Source: JAMXLG01 sp963818925 (GTDB taxonomy: Bacteria; Vulcanimicrobiota; Vulcanimicrobiia; Vulcanimicrobiales; Vulcanimicrobiaceae). From it: DNA of 64,000 bases. The position numbers were made by a program, and so were the translations under genes. The notes beneath the pieces were generated by a model, which did not search any database, was not told the DNA's origin, and was given only the letters and a program-made list of their open reading frames with translations. The DNA lies in contig CAWFTN010000001.1 in the NCBI GenBank assembly GCA_963818925.1, positions 682,001 to 746,000 of the forward strand, given 5' to 3'. This document shows, in pieces, positions 35,327 through 43,973 of the stretch (positions are counted from its first letter, which is position 1; each line of letters begins with the position of its first letter).

Positions 35327-36580
35327 TCAGTTGCCTTCGTCCGTCAAACGATCGAATCGGCGCAACGATGGGAACAGGACCGTCCACAGTGCGATAACGA
35401 TCAGGGTTCCCGCGCCGCCGAGAACGACGCTCGGCGCTGCGCCGATGAGCGAGGCGACGGCGCCGGATTCAAATGCACCGAGTTCGTTTGAAGCGCCGAT
35501 GAAGATGTTTTCAACCGCGGAGACGCGGCCACGCATAACGTCCGGCGTGCGCAATTGCACGAGCGCGGTTCGAATCGTCACGCTGACCATATCGCACGCG
35601 TCTGCAAGCGCGAGCGCAGCAAACGAGAGCCAGAACGAACGCGATAATGCGAAGACGATCGTGAAAATCCCGAAACCGCTCACGCAGGCGAAGAGCCAGC
35701 GGCCTGCGTGGCGGCGGAGCGGCCGTCGCGCAATGATGATTGCCGTGCACGCCGCTCCGATCGCCGGCGCGGCGCGCAGTAGTCCGAAACCGACGGCGCC
35801 GACGTGCAAAATTTGCGTTGCGAATACGGGCAGCAGCGCTGTTGCGCCGCCGAAAAGCACGGCGAAAAGATCGAGCGAGATTGCGCCGAGCACGACCTTA
35901 TGCGCGAAGATATAGCGCGCGCCGTCGAGTGCACCACTCAATAATGAGACGCCCGCATGAAGGCTAGGATCCGGGGGCCGCGGCGTCAGCATCGCGTAGG
36001 ACATTGCCGTGATGAGTTGTGCGAGCGCGGCGGCCGCGAATGCAAATGGTACGTCGACGGCAATGAGCAGTCCGGCGACGGCAGGCCCCGCGATCGTTAT
36101 GACTTGCGCAACGGATGACGTCAGGGCGGAGGCGCGCAAGAACCGCTCGCCTTGAACGATCTGCGCGAGAATCGAGCGCTGCGCGGGAACGCCAATCGCA
36201 AATGCAGTCGATTGCAGGCCGAGCACCGAGAACCATGCGGCTATCGACGTCGTATGCGCGTATGCGAGCCAAATGTAGACCAGCGAACAGGCGAAGTTGA
36301 CGATGTTGACGACAACGCAGAGCTGTTTGCGGTCAACGCGGTCGGCGAGTACACCTGCCGGCAGCGCGAGAAGAAGCTGCGGAACGAACGCAATCAAGCC
36401 GACGAGGCCGAGATCGAGGGTGCGATGACGGATCGCAAAGACTTGCCAGCCGATCGTGACGTCGGCGACGGACGTTGCGAACCATCCGCTTTGACGCGCG
36501 ATGAAGTATGCGAGAAATTCGCGGTTACGAAAAAGGGCCCGGAGTCGTTCCGGGCCCTCGTTTGATGTGTCCTTCGACAA
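35327..36580 (-). CDS. MFS transporter, EntS/MFS_3-like exporter
   Basis: 417 residues, 12 membrane segments. Family features: RNREFLAYFIARQSGWFATS in helix 1, PAGVLADRVDRKQL between helices 2 and 3, PAQRSILAQIV and RTPDVMRGRVSAVENIF. Likely an efflux carrier. The only start in frame ahead of helix 1 is the TTG at 36580, which lies inside a palindromic repeat fragment, and codons 8-17 are formed by the terminator hairpin of pepA (36530-36557). Expression by read-through would thus be attenuated. The true promoter is unclear. Confidence 0.85.
   Translation of the reverse strand: MSKDTSNEGPERLRALFRNREFLAYFIARQSGWFATSVADVTIGWQVFAIRHRTLDLGLVGLIAFVPQLLLALPAGVLADRVDRKQLCVVVNIVNFACSLVYIWLAYAHTTSIAAWFSVLGLQSTAFAIGVPAQRSILAQIVQGERFLRASALTSSVAQVITIAGPAVAGLLIAVDVPFAFAAAALAQLITAMSYAMLTPRPPDPSLHAGVSLLSGALDGARYIFAHKVVLGAISLDLFAVLFGGATALLPVFATQILHVGAVGFGLLRAAPAIGAACTAIIIARRPLRRHAGRWLFACVSGFGIFTIVFALSRSFWLSFAALALADACDMVSVTIRTALVQLRTPDVMRGRVSAVENIFIGASNELGAFESGAVASLIGAAPSVVLGGAGTLIVIALWTVLFPSLRRFDRLTDEGN
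36530..36557 (-). terminator. Intrinsic terminator after pepA, inside the MFS reading frame
   Basis: On the minus strand GGGCCCGGA and TCCGGGCCC form a perfect 9-bp stem with loop ACGAC, followed by TTTTT. It is correctly placed and oriented to end the pepA transcript about 45 bases after its stop. The same bases code for residues 8-17 of the MFS carrier. Confidence 0.88.
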
Positions 36581-36593
36581 GCTCAGGATGACA
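36570..36593. repeat. Half copy of the palindromic repeat
   Basis: TCCTTCGAC and CTCAGGATGACA are the closing part of the unit found at 24363-24839, joined by AAG. The opening half is absent. It lies between the pepA stop and the terminator and supplies the TTG start of the MFS frame. Confidence 0.7.
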
Positions 36594-36601
36594 CCGTTGA
36601 A

Positions 36602-38125
36602 TTAGACTGTGGCTTTAGCGCCGTTTGCGTGGACGACGGGTGAGCCGGCGAGGGTTTCGACGTACGAGACCAGCGCGCGCACCGGCGTTCCCGTGGGGCC
36701 CTTCGCTTGCCAGGCGGAGTCGTTGTCGAGATATGCGGTGCCCGCGATGTCGAGGTGAATCCACGGCGTTTCGGCGACGAACGACTTGAGGAATGCGCCC
36801 GCTGTCAGCGTTCCGGCTGCGCGGCCGCCGGTGTTCTTGAGATCGGCGATGTCGCTTTTCATTGCGTTCGCGTAATCTTCGTACAACGGCATTTGCCAGT
36901 AGCGTTCACCCGTCGATTTCGCAACGTTGAGGAACTGTTGCACGAAGTTCTCGTCGTTGGTTACGGCGGCGCTCGCAGCGTGGCCGAGCGCAATGACGCA
37001 TGCACCGGTCAGCGTCGCGCAGTCGATCATCTTCGTCACGCCAAGCTTGTTGCCGTAGCAGAGCGCGTCGGCGAGAATCAACCGGCCTTCCGCATCGGTG
37101 TTGATCACTTCGATCGTTTTACCGTTCATCGCTCTTACGATATCGCCCGGTTTCGTCGCTTTTCCGCCCGGCATGTTTTCCGTTGCCGGAACGAGCCCGA
37201 CGACATTGAGCTTCGGCTTGAGTTTACCGATCGCGCTCATCGCCGCAATGACTGCCGCGCCGCCCGACATGTCGTACTTCATCTCTTCCATGCGCTCCGG
37301 TGGCTTGAGCGAGATGCCGCCCGTGTCGAACGTGATGCCTTTGCCGACGAGTGCCAGGAGCTCTTTGCTGCCCGGATCGCCGGTATAGCGGAGCACGATG
37401 AACTTCGGCGGTTGTACGCTGCCCTGCGCGACGGAGAGAAACGAGCCCATGCCCTCGGTCCGTGCGCGTGCTTCGTCGAACACCTCTACTTCGAGGCCGC
37501 AGTCTTTCGCGGCTTTCGTCGCTTCGTCGGCGAGAATCGTCGGCGTCATGTCGTTCGCCGGTGTCACCGCGAGCCGGCGCGCGAAGTTCACCGCTTCGCC
37601 GAGCGTCGCACCACGCGCGCAGCCGCTCTCCAACGCTTTCGCATCGGCATTCTCACCGAGAATCGTCACGGTGTCGATGCTGTTGCGCTTTTCGGAGTCG
37701 TCTTGATAGATCGACGTGTCGAACGATCCCGAAATTGCGCCTTCCGCGAGGAACGATGCGGCGAGCGTTGCGTCGGTCTTTCCTTGATCGGGCAGAGCGA
37801 TCGCAATCTCCGTCACCTTGCGGCGTCCGAGGTAGCGAACGGCGGTACCGGCGTAGCGCGCGAGCATGAAGGGTTCGAATTTGTCGGCGTCGCCCAACCC
37901 GATGACGAGCACGCGGTGGAACGGTTGATCCTTCGCATAGATGTAGGCGACTTCGGCGAGTTTGCCTTTCATTTCACCGGACGAAAGAACGTCGGAGATT
38001 GCACCGTTGAGCGCGGCATCGACGGCTTTCGCGGGGCCGCTGAGTTCGGAGCCGGAGAATACCGGAACGACCAGCGCGCCGCTGCGCACAGTGGCCGGCG
38101 CATCGTGTGCGATACGGACTTGCAT
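36602..38125 (-). CDS. pepA: Leucyl aminopeptidase (M17)
   Basis: Cytosolic two-metal aminopeptidase releasing N-terminal residues. 507 residues. The C-terminal catalytic domain has VGKGITFDTGGISLKP, YDMSGGAAV and the signature NTDAEGRLILADAL near residue 345, with the catalytic Lys and Arg in these segments. The N-terminal macro-like domain starts MQVRIAHDAPATVRSG. It is divergent from purM over 99 bases and ends at the terminator at 36530. A long antisense frame opposite it is a codon-bias shadow. Confidence 0.96.
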   Translation of the reverse strand: MQVRIAHDAPATVRSGALVVPVFSGSELSGPAKAVDAALNGAISDVLSSGEMKGKLAEVAYIYAKDQPFHRVLVIGLGDADKFEPFMLARYAGTAVRYLGRRKVTEIAIALPDQGKTDATLAASFLAEGAISGSFDTSIYQDDSEKRNSIDTVTILGENADAKALESGCARGATLGEAVNFARRLAVTPANDMTPTILADEATKAAKDCGLEVEVFDEARARTEGMGSFLSVAQGSVQPPKFIVLRYTGDPGSKELLALVGKGITFDTGGISLKPPERMEEMKYDMSGGAAVIAAMSAIGKLKPKLNVVGLVPATENMPGGKATKPGDIVRAMNGKTIEVINTDAEGRLILADALCYGNKLGVTKMIDCATLTGACVIALGHAASAAVTNDENFVQQFLNVAKSTGERYWQMPLYEDYANAMKSDIADLKNTGGRAAGTLTAGAFLKSFVAETPWIHLDIAGTAYLDNDSAWQAKGPTGTPVRALVSYVETLAGSPVVHANGAKATV

Positions 38126-38224
38126 GGGCTACCTTTCAATTGGGTGAATTACTGCGCTCTACATGGCGAGATTCAACTCATACGTTCGTCTGTTGCGCTC
38201 CGTTGGACCTTCGGGAGGTTGGCG

Positions 38225-39259
38225 GTGAGCGACGAAAGTCGGACCCCGGACGCCTATGCGCGCGCCGGCGTCGACATTGCGGCCGGAAACGAAGCGGTCG
38301 CGCGCTACAAATCGGTGCTCGGCGCATGGCGCCATCCCGATCAGCTCGATGCAATCGGTGGCTTCGGCGGTGTCTTTCGTCTGCCGGGCGGCGGAGATCG
38401 GGCGCTCGTCGCATCTGCGGACGGGGTCGGAACGAAGATTCTGATCGCGGCGGAACTGCAACGCTACGACGGTGTGGGACGCGATCTCGTCAACCACTGC
38501 GTCAATGACATCTTGGTCGTCAATGCGACGCCAATGTTCTTTCTCGATTACTTTGCCGTCGGCAAACTCGATCCGTCGGTGGCAGCGGCTGTCGTCGAAG
38601 GCTGCGCGAACGCCTGCCGCGCGCATAACTGCGCATTGCTCGGCGGCGAAACGGCGGAGATGCCCGGACTATACGCGCCGGGACATTTCGATCTTGCCGG
38701 CACGATCGTCGGGATCGTCGATGTGAACGACGTGCCGAAACCAGAAACGGTTGAAGCCGGCGATGCGATCGTCGGATTGCCGGCCGTCGGCTTGCACACC
38801 AACGGCTACTCACTTGCACGCGCGCTGATTCCGCGCGAGGAATGGAACGAACCGTTCGACGGAAAGACGTACGCGGATGCGTTGCTTGCCGAGCATCCAT
38901 CCTACTACGACGCGGTGCGGGCGATTCAACGCGTTGCGTGCGTCAAGACGATGTCGCACATTACCGGCGGCGGATTGCTCGAAAACGTTCCGCGCACGCT
39001 GCCCTCGATGATGAAAGCGGTCTTCGATCAGAGGCGCTGGACGGTGCCGCCGATCATGGCCGAACTCGTGCGCCGCGGGTCGTTGCGCGACGATGAAGCG
39101 TACAAGACGCTCAACATGGGCATCGGGTACACGCTCGTCGTGCCGCATGCCGACGCGAACAAAGCCGTCGATGCGGCGCCGGGTGCGAGCATCATCGGCC
39201 GGATCGAGTCGCGCCGCGACGATGAACCACAAGTCGTCGTGCATTCTGCGCGCTCGTAA
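38225..39259 (+). CDS. purM: Phosphoribosylformylglycinamidine cyclo-ligase
   Basis: AIR synthetase, step 5 of IMP synthesis. 344 residues from a GTG preceded by GGGAGG. Marks: YARAGVDIAAGNEAV start, GGFGGVFRLP, ASADGVGTKILIA, HCVNDILVVNATPMFFLDYF, LLGGETAEMPGLYAPGHFD and HITGGGLLENVPRTLP. The open frame continues upstream against pepA but that part is a shadow. It is followed 9 bases later by the GNAT-PurN fusion, so two sequential-pathway genes are paired. Confidence 0.96.
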   Translation: MSDESRTPDAYARAGVDIAAGNEAVARYKSVLGAWRHPDQLDAIGGFGGVFRLPGGGDRALVASADGVGTKILIAAELQRYDGVGRDLVNHCVNDILVVNATPMFFLDYFAVGKLDPSVAAAVVEGCANACRAHNCALLGGETAEMPGLYAPGHFDLAGTIVGIVDVNDVPKPETVEAGDAIVGLPAVGLHTNGYSLARALIPREEWNEPFDGKTYADALLAEHPSYYDAVRAIQRVACVKTMSHITGGGLLENVPRTLPSMMKAVFDQRRWTVPPIMAELVRRGSLRDDEAYKTLNMGIGYTLVVPHADANKAVDAAPGASIIGRIESRRDDEPQVVVHSARS

Positions 39260-39268
39260 CTGTCTGTA

Positions 39269-40390
39269 GTGTTTGCGAATCTCGTCGTCGATCTCGACGA
39301 ACGTTACGATGCGCAGCGCGTCGCGGAGGAGCGGCGCGCATTATCCGCGATCGGCATTGAGATCGCAATTCATCACGGCGCGCCGGATCGCGTGCTTGCG
39401 TGGATCGACGACGTATTCGGCGGTTCGTGGAGCAGCGAAGCGAATGCCGGCGCAAACGTCGTCGCGACGCGCGACGGCAAGCTGCTCGGTTTTGCCACGT
39501 TCGACCCGCTAGGCTTGCGATTTGCATGGCTGCGCGGTGCAGCGACGGAAGAAGGCAGCGCAGTCTTCGGGCCGTTTGGCGTGGTGAAAGACGAACGCGG
39601 AAGTCCGATCGGTCCCGCGTTGCTCGCCATTGCGCTGTGTGAATTGCGTGCGCGCGGCTATGTGCGCGCAATCATCGGCGCGGTCGGCGCGGAACGGCTG
39701 CAAGCCTATTATCAGCGGCAAACCGGCGCGCGGATCGCAGAAGAATTCAATCCGCTGCAATTCATCGGGCGTCCGCCGCGTACGCTGATCCTAGCATCGG
39801 GCAGCGGAACGAATGCGCAATCGGTGATCGACGAGGTGCACGCCGGATTGCCGCTCGATCTGAAGGCCGTCGTCAGCAATCGCGCTGATGGATACGCGCT
39901 GGAGCGCGCCAAGCGCGCCGGCATTGCGGCCGAAACGGTTGTCTGGGATCGCGCGCAGCAATCGCGCAGCGAGTACGATGCAGCGTTACTTTCGCGTGTA
40001 TCGGCGTTCGAGCCGGAACTCGTGCTGCTGCTCGGATGGATGCATCTGCTCGACGTGCATTTCGTCACCGCGTTTCCTGAATTGCTGAACATCCATCCGG
40101 CATTTTTGCCGCTCGACTCGAGTCGCGATATCGTCGGTATGCCGGACGGGCACGAAATTCCGGCGTTTCGCGGTGCCCGCGCGGTACGCGATGCGCTTGC
40201 CGCGGGCAGTCACTGGGTCGGCGCGACGATGCATGGAGTGACGCTCGAAACCGACCGTGGCCCGGTCTTGGCGCGACGTCCGATGCACGTGAGCCAAGGC
40301 GAGGACGAGGTCGCCGTGCTCGAGCGCCTGCACCCGATGGAGCACGACATCGTGAAAGCGGCCGTGCGGCGCTGGCTTTACGAACGGTAG
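39269..40390 (+). CDS. purN: GNAT-like domain fused to phosphoribosylglycinamide formyltransferase
   Basis: 373 residues from a GTG, against about 200 for PurN alone. Residues 1 to about 168 look like a GNAT acetyltransferase: a strand with FGPFGVVKDERGSPIGPALL and the following helix LCELRARGYVRAIIGAVG, ending YYQRQTGARIAEEF. PurN follows: LILASGSGTNAQSVIDEV, catalytic Asn/His in LLNIHPAFLPL, and the Asp in TLETDRGPVLARRP. The loop after the catalytic His carries an insertion (DSSRDIVGMPDG). Substrate of the GNAT part is unknown. It is the partner gene of purM. Confidence 0.88.
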   Translation: MFANLVVDLDERYDAQRVAEERRALSAIGIEIAIHHGAPDRVLAWIDDVFGGSWSSEANAGANVVATRDGKLLGFATFDPLGLRFAWLRGAATEEGSAVFGPFGVVKDERGSPIGPALLAIALCELRARGYVRAIIGAVGAERLQAYYQRQTGARIAEEFNPLQFIGRPPRTLILASGSGTNAQSVIDEVHAGLPLDLKAVVSNRADGYALERAKRAGIAAETVVWDRAQQSRSEYDAALLSRVSAFEPELVLLLGWMHLLDVHFVTAFPELLNIHPAFLPLDSSRDIVGMPDGHEIPAFRGARAVRDALAAGSHWVGATMHGVTLETDRGPVLARRPMHVSQGEDEVAVLERLHPMEHDIVKAAVRRWLYER

Positions 40391-40497
40391 CCGGGACTTA
40401 CCGAAGCAAACGAGGCAGCGGACATTCGGTCGGCAATGATTGCAAGCGGGCGCATGCAACGCGAGTAACGGTAGGGTCGGCGGGTACATTGCGACAC

Positions 40498-40968
40498 ATG
40501 AAACATGTCAGCCTCGCGCTTGCGGCGCTGCTCGCACTCTCAACCGGTGCGGTCGCAATTGCGCAAACGCAAAATCAAGACACGCAAGGAACCACGACGC
40601 AGCAAACGACGACGACTACAACGACGACGGTCGATAAGGATCCGAACGCGGACCTCGACGATTCTGCGGCTGTGGGGCCGAACAACCAATACGGCGACCC
40701 AATCTGCGGCACTTGGGGAAACGGCACGTGGACGCCAAACGGCAAATGTCCGAGTTACGCCGTCGGACCGCATCGCGCTCGCGTAACCGGAACGATTACG
40801 GCTGTAAAAGGTCACCTCGTGACCGTTCAGCAAGCGACGCAGTCGGTCGTGATCAACGACCAACCCGCGCTCGACCGCATGCAGACCGGTAAAGTCGCGG
40901 TCGGACGTCAAGTCGTAGCCTACGGCTACTGGGCCGGCGGCAACTTCTATGCGACCGTTATAGAATAA
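40498..40968 (+). CDS. Secreted protein with Thr-rich linker
   Basis: 156 residues from the ATG; a TTG three codons earlier is possible. Signal peptide ALLALSTGAVAIAQ, then a Gln/Thr linker with eight Thr in a row, then a small domain with ARVTGTITAVKGHLVTVQQ and VGRQVVAYGYWAGGNF, an OB-like beta pattern resembling the DUF5666 type. Two cysteines (DPICGTWG, NGKCPSYAV) may pair. Role unknown. A terminator follows. Confidence 0.7.
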   Translation: MKHVSLALAALLALSTGAVAIAQTQNQDTQGTTTQQTTTTTTTTVDKDPNADLDDSAAVGPNNQYGDPICGTWGNGTWTPNGKCPSYAVGPHRARVTGTITAVKGHLVTVQQATQSVVINDQPALDRMQTGKVAVGRQVVAYGYWAGGNFYATVIE

Positions 40969-40991
40969 AGCAAGCCTAAACGGATAATCCG

Positions 40992-41017
40992 GGGGCGGGT
41001 GAGAACCCGCCCCTTTA
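40992..41017 (+). terminator. Terminator abutting the next start codon
   Basis: GGGGCGGGT and ACCCGCCCC form a perfect 9-bp stem with loop GAGA, followed by TTTA. The ATG of the amino-acid permease begins two bases later, so the stem also covers the place where its ribosome-binding site should be. Confidence 0.75.
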
Positions 41018-41018
41018 C

Positions 41019-42500
41019 ATGGACGCGTCGCCGGCTGAAGCGGTGCATCTCAAGCGAAGTCTCGGACTGCTTGACGTTGTGCTGTTCTTTGTTATCACCG
41101 GCTCGAATCTTCAATGGGTCGCAACGGCCGCCGCGGCCGGCGCCAGTTCGATTTCCGTGTGGATCATCGGCTGCTTCGCGATGTTCGTACCGCTCTCAAT
41201 TGCGGTCATCTATCTGAATTCCGTCTATCCGGAAGAAGGCGGTCTTTACGTGTGGAGCAAGCACGCGTTTGGGCCGTTCAGCGGGTTCATGACGGGCTGG
41301 GCGTACTGGACGACCAATCTTCCGTACTTCCCTGCGCTCTTATACTTCATGGTCGGCAACGCGCTCTACATTGCGCCGAGCGGGGAAGCCCTACGGACGT
41401 CGGCGACGTTTTTCATGCTGTGCGCGATCGGCGGTCTCGCCGTCGGAACGGTGCTCAATATTTTCGGGCTCGACGTCGAGAAGTGGTTGAACAACGTCGG
41501 TGCGGTTGCGCGTTGGAGCGTGACGCTGCTGCTCATCGGTGTCGGCATCTACGCATGGAATCGATTCGGCGCCGCGACGCCGATCAACGCGCATTCGATT
41601 CATCCGAACGCGAGCATCAAAGATTTGATTTTCTGGTCGACGATTGCATTTGCGTGGACCGGCCCTGAATCGATTTCGTTGATTGCCGGAGAGATTCGCA
41701 ATCCGCGCCGGAACATTCCGCTCGGCATCGCCATCGGCGCACCGTTCATCGGCGGCATTTATATTCTCGGCACGATCGCCGTTCTCGTTGCGGTAAATGG
41801 CGATTCCGTCAACAGTCAGTACGGAGTCGTCCAGGCGATCGAACATATCGCCACACGTGCGGGATGGTCGATTCTGACGCCGGCTGCCGCCGTGCTTGTT
41901 GCGATCAGTTGCATGGGAAGCGTCGGCGCATGGCTCGGTTCCGTCGCGCGTCTTCCGTTCGTTGCGGGAATCGACGCATATCTTCCAAGTGCATTCGGAA
42001 AGATGCACCCGAAGTACGGGTCGCCGATCGTCTCGCTGCTCACTCAATTCGTTCTTGCCGCTCTCGTCGTCGTCCTCGGGCAAGGCGGCACGAGCGTGCA
42101 CGGCGCCTACGACGTGCTCGTCAGCATGACCGTACTTGTGACGATGGTACCGTTTCTCTTCATTTTCTCGTCGGCCATCAAAGTGCGCGCGCCGTCGGTC
42201 GGCGTATCGATTCCCGGCGGCCACAACACCGTCGTCGTTGCCGCGATTGTCGGTTTGATTACGACGATCTTCGCGATCGCGTTCTCCACGATCCCGGCCG
42301 CCGACGAACCGAACAAACCGCTTGCGGTCGTGAAGATCGTCGGCCTTACGTTGGCGCTGCTTATCGCCGGCGCCGTTTTTTACGTCGTCGCGGAATGGCG
42401 CAAACGCCGGGCGCTCAAAACGGCTGCTGCTTCAGACCTGGATAATCATCCGGACGGGGTCCGAGCGGTTCCCATAAGAAGCGGCGATCGGATTCCTTAA
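41019..42500 (+). CDS. APC-superfamily amino acid permease
   Basis: 493 residues, 12 membrane helices. Helix 1 has VLFFVITGSNLQWVATAAAA, helix 2 to 3 YPEEGGLYVWSKHAFGP, and helix 6 FAWTGPESISLIAGEIRNP, the EIRNPRRNIP-type motif of glutamate/GABA or general amino acid permeases. Substrate not predictable. There is no separate Shine-Dalgarno, because a terminator stem ends just before the ATG. The last 86 bases overlap the convergent DUF1348 gene, so the C-terminal tail beyond RRALKTAAA may be a recent read-on. Confidence 0.88.
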   Translation: MDASPAEAVHLKRSLGLLDVVLFFVITGSNLQWVATAAAAGASSISVWIIGCFAMFVPLSIAVIYLNSVYPEEGGLYVWSKHAFGPFSGFMTGWAYWTTNLPYFPALLYFMVGNALYIAPSGEALRTSATFFMLCAIGGLAVGTVLNIFGLDVEKWLNNVGAVARWSVTLLLIGVGIYAWNRFGAATPINAHSIHPNASIKDLIFWSTIAFAWTGPESISLIAGEIRNPRRNIPLGIAIGAPFIGGIYILGTIAVLVAVNGDSVNSQYGVVQAIEHIATRAGWSILTPAAAVLVAISCMGSVGAWLGSVARLPFVAGIDAYLPSAFGKMHPKYGSPIVSLLTQFVLAALVVVLGQGGTSVHGAYDVLVSMTVLVTMVPFLFIFSSAIKVRAPSVGVSIPGGHNTVVVAAIVGLITTIFAIAFSTIPAADEPNKPLAVVKIVGLTLALLIAGAVFYVVAEWRKRRALKTAAASDLDNHPDGVRAVPIRSGDRIP

Positions 42501-42891
42501 TTGCGACGTCGTTGATGCTCGCTTCGCGGCGGCGCATCAAACCGTGTTCGTCAAATTCCCATTGCTCGTTTCCGTACGCCCGAAACCAGTTGCCGTCGGC
42601 GTCGTGGCATTCGTATTGAAAACGCACCGCGATGCGATCACCTTCGAACGCCCATAGGTCTTTGACGAGGCGGTAATCCAGTTCTTTCGCCCACTTGCGG
42701 CGCAGGAAAGCGATGATTGCGTCGCGGCCTTCGAAAAACTCCGAGCGGTTGCGCCAGACGCTGTCTACGGTGTATGCGCCCGCTACGCGCTCGGGCTCGC
42801 GCGTGTTCCAGGCATTTTCCGCCATGCGGACCTTCTGGATGGCCGCTTCGTGCGTGAACGGCGGCAGCGGCGGACGTTCTTGGGTCGTCAT
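42415..42891 (-). CDS. DUF1348 family protein (NTF2-like fold)
   Basis: 158 residues. The family pattern is strong: AAIQKVRMAENAWNTREPER, DSVWRNRSEFFEGRDAI, FLRRKWAKELDYRL, IAVRFQYECHDADGNWFRAY, EWEFDEHGLMRRREASIND and PLGPRPDDYPGL. These are NTF2-like small proteins with no agreed activity. It overlaps the end of the convergent permease by 86 bases. Confidence 0.92.
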   Translation of the reverse strand: MTTQERPPLPPFTHEAAIQKVRMAENAWNTREPERVAGAYTVDSVWRNRSEFFEGRDAIIAFLRRKWAKELDYRLVKDLWAFEGDRIAVRFQYECHDADGNWFRAYGNEQWEFDEHGLMRRREASINDVAIKESDRRFLWEPLGPRPDDYPGLKQQPF

Positions 42892-42967
42892 ACTGGCTGA
42901 GACGCCTCTGCCCGAAGTAGGGATTCACCCCATGTCGACCGGACGCGGGTTCCGCTACGCTCGAGCC

Positions 42968-43963
42968 ATGAGCGTGGTGAAGACGAGTTTCTTGATCGCA
43001 GCACTGATCGCTGCGATGAAGACGGCGGCGCCGGCTGCCGTTCGCATCCAGTACGATCAGATCCGCGAGGTCCTGAGCAGCGCAGATCTCCCGGCCTACG
43101 CAGCTTTCGACCGGGAATATGCCGCGGTAAGTCAGAGCGTTCCGGCGCCCGATCAGCCGGTCAGCGCGGCCGCGCTGCGTTCGCAAATGCTGCGCATGAT
43201 GGCAGAAGAAGAATTGCGCGAGCGGTTCGAGCGCATGGCGAACGGCATGGCCCTTGGGTTGCTCAGCGCGGCGTCCCAGGTAAACGCCGTAGCGCACGCT
43301 GTCGTCGCCCCGCAGCTCGCGAGAATGTCGACGGAAATGGAAAAGCGCGAATACGAAGCGGCCAATGCGAGAATGCAGCGCCAAGCCGCGGAACTGAACG
43401 CGCGTGTCGTGCGGCAATCGTTGCGCCAGATGCCCGCGCTTCAGCGCATCTCGATTTGGGACGACGCCGTGCGCATCGATAATCCGCTTGACGGCAGCGC
43501 GATCATCTATCGTGCGGGGCAGTACATTGCAATCGATACGCTGCACCACCAATATCGGATCGTGAACGGAGAGCCTCCAACGAGTCAGTGCCCGCCGGAA
43601 ATGCCGTCGTTCACCGTCAACTCGACGACACCGCGCACCGTCGGCGGGATGGCGGTGGACGAATATGACATTTCGGCGCAGCTGAGCGAGAACAAAGCGG
43701 CGGCCGTTTCGAGCACGATGATAGTCGACGTGTGGAATGCCTCGATGCCCGCCGCGCTCCTTTCCATAGCTCAAGCCGACACGTGCGCCCCGCTGCCGTC
43801 CGGCCGGCTCGTGATATACTCAGCGCAAGAATCGCATATCAGCAATCCGAATTTGCACGCGCTCGAGATGAACTCGGTCTTGATGCGCGGGCACATTCGC
43901 ACGCTCACGGATCAAGACGCGGCGCTTTTTGGGCCACCGCCCGGTTACGAACGGATCATCTAA
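42968..43963 (+). CDS. Secreted protein of unknown function
   Basis: 331 residues from the ATG before a signal peptide (FLIAALIAAMKTAAPAA). The middle part (residues 50-160) is helical and Met-, Glu- and Arg-rich, likely coiled coil (MEKREYEAANARMQRQ). The C-terminal half looks beta-rich with RISIWDDAVRIDNPLDGS, YRAGQYIAIDTLHHQY and VGGMAVDEYDIS. No family recognised. The membrane-protein gene follows 10 bases later behind AAGGAG, so both are likely one transcript. Confidence 0.7.
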   Translation: MSVVKTSFLIAALIAAMKTAAPAAVRIQYDQIREVLSSADLPAYAAFDREYAAVSQSVPAPDQPVSAAALRSQMLRMMAEEELRERFERMANGMALGLLSAASQVNAVAHAVVAPQLARMSTEMEKREYEAANARMQRQAAELNARVVRQSLRQMPALQRISIWDDAVRIDNPLDGSAIIYRAGQYIAIDTLHHQYRIVNGEPPTSQCPPEMPSFTVNSTTPRTVGGMAVDEYDISAQLSENKAAAVSSTMIVDVWNASMPAALLSIAQADTCAPLPSGRLVIYSAQESHISNPNLHALEMNSVLMRGHIRTLTDQDAALFGPPPGYERII

Positions 43964-43973
43964 AGGAGTTTCA

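Noticed and set aside
36707..39259. 850-codon plus-strand frame covering pepA antisense and purM
   Set aside because: Only the last 344 codons match PurM; the rest is the GC-rich shadow of pepA. The GTG at 38225 with GGGAGG is the real start.
42638..43774. 378-codon minus-strand frame across the DUF1348 and secreted-protein genes
   Set aside because: It crosses two better-supported genes and shows arginine-rich shadow composition.
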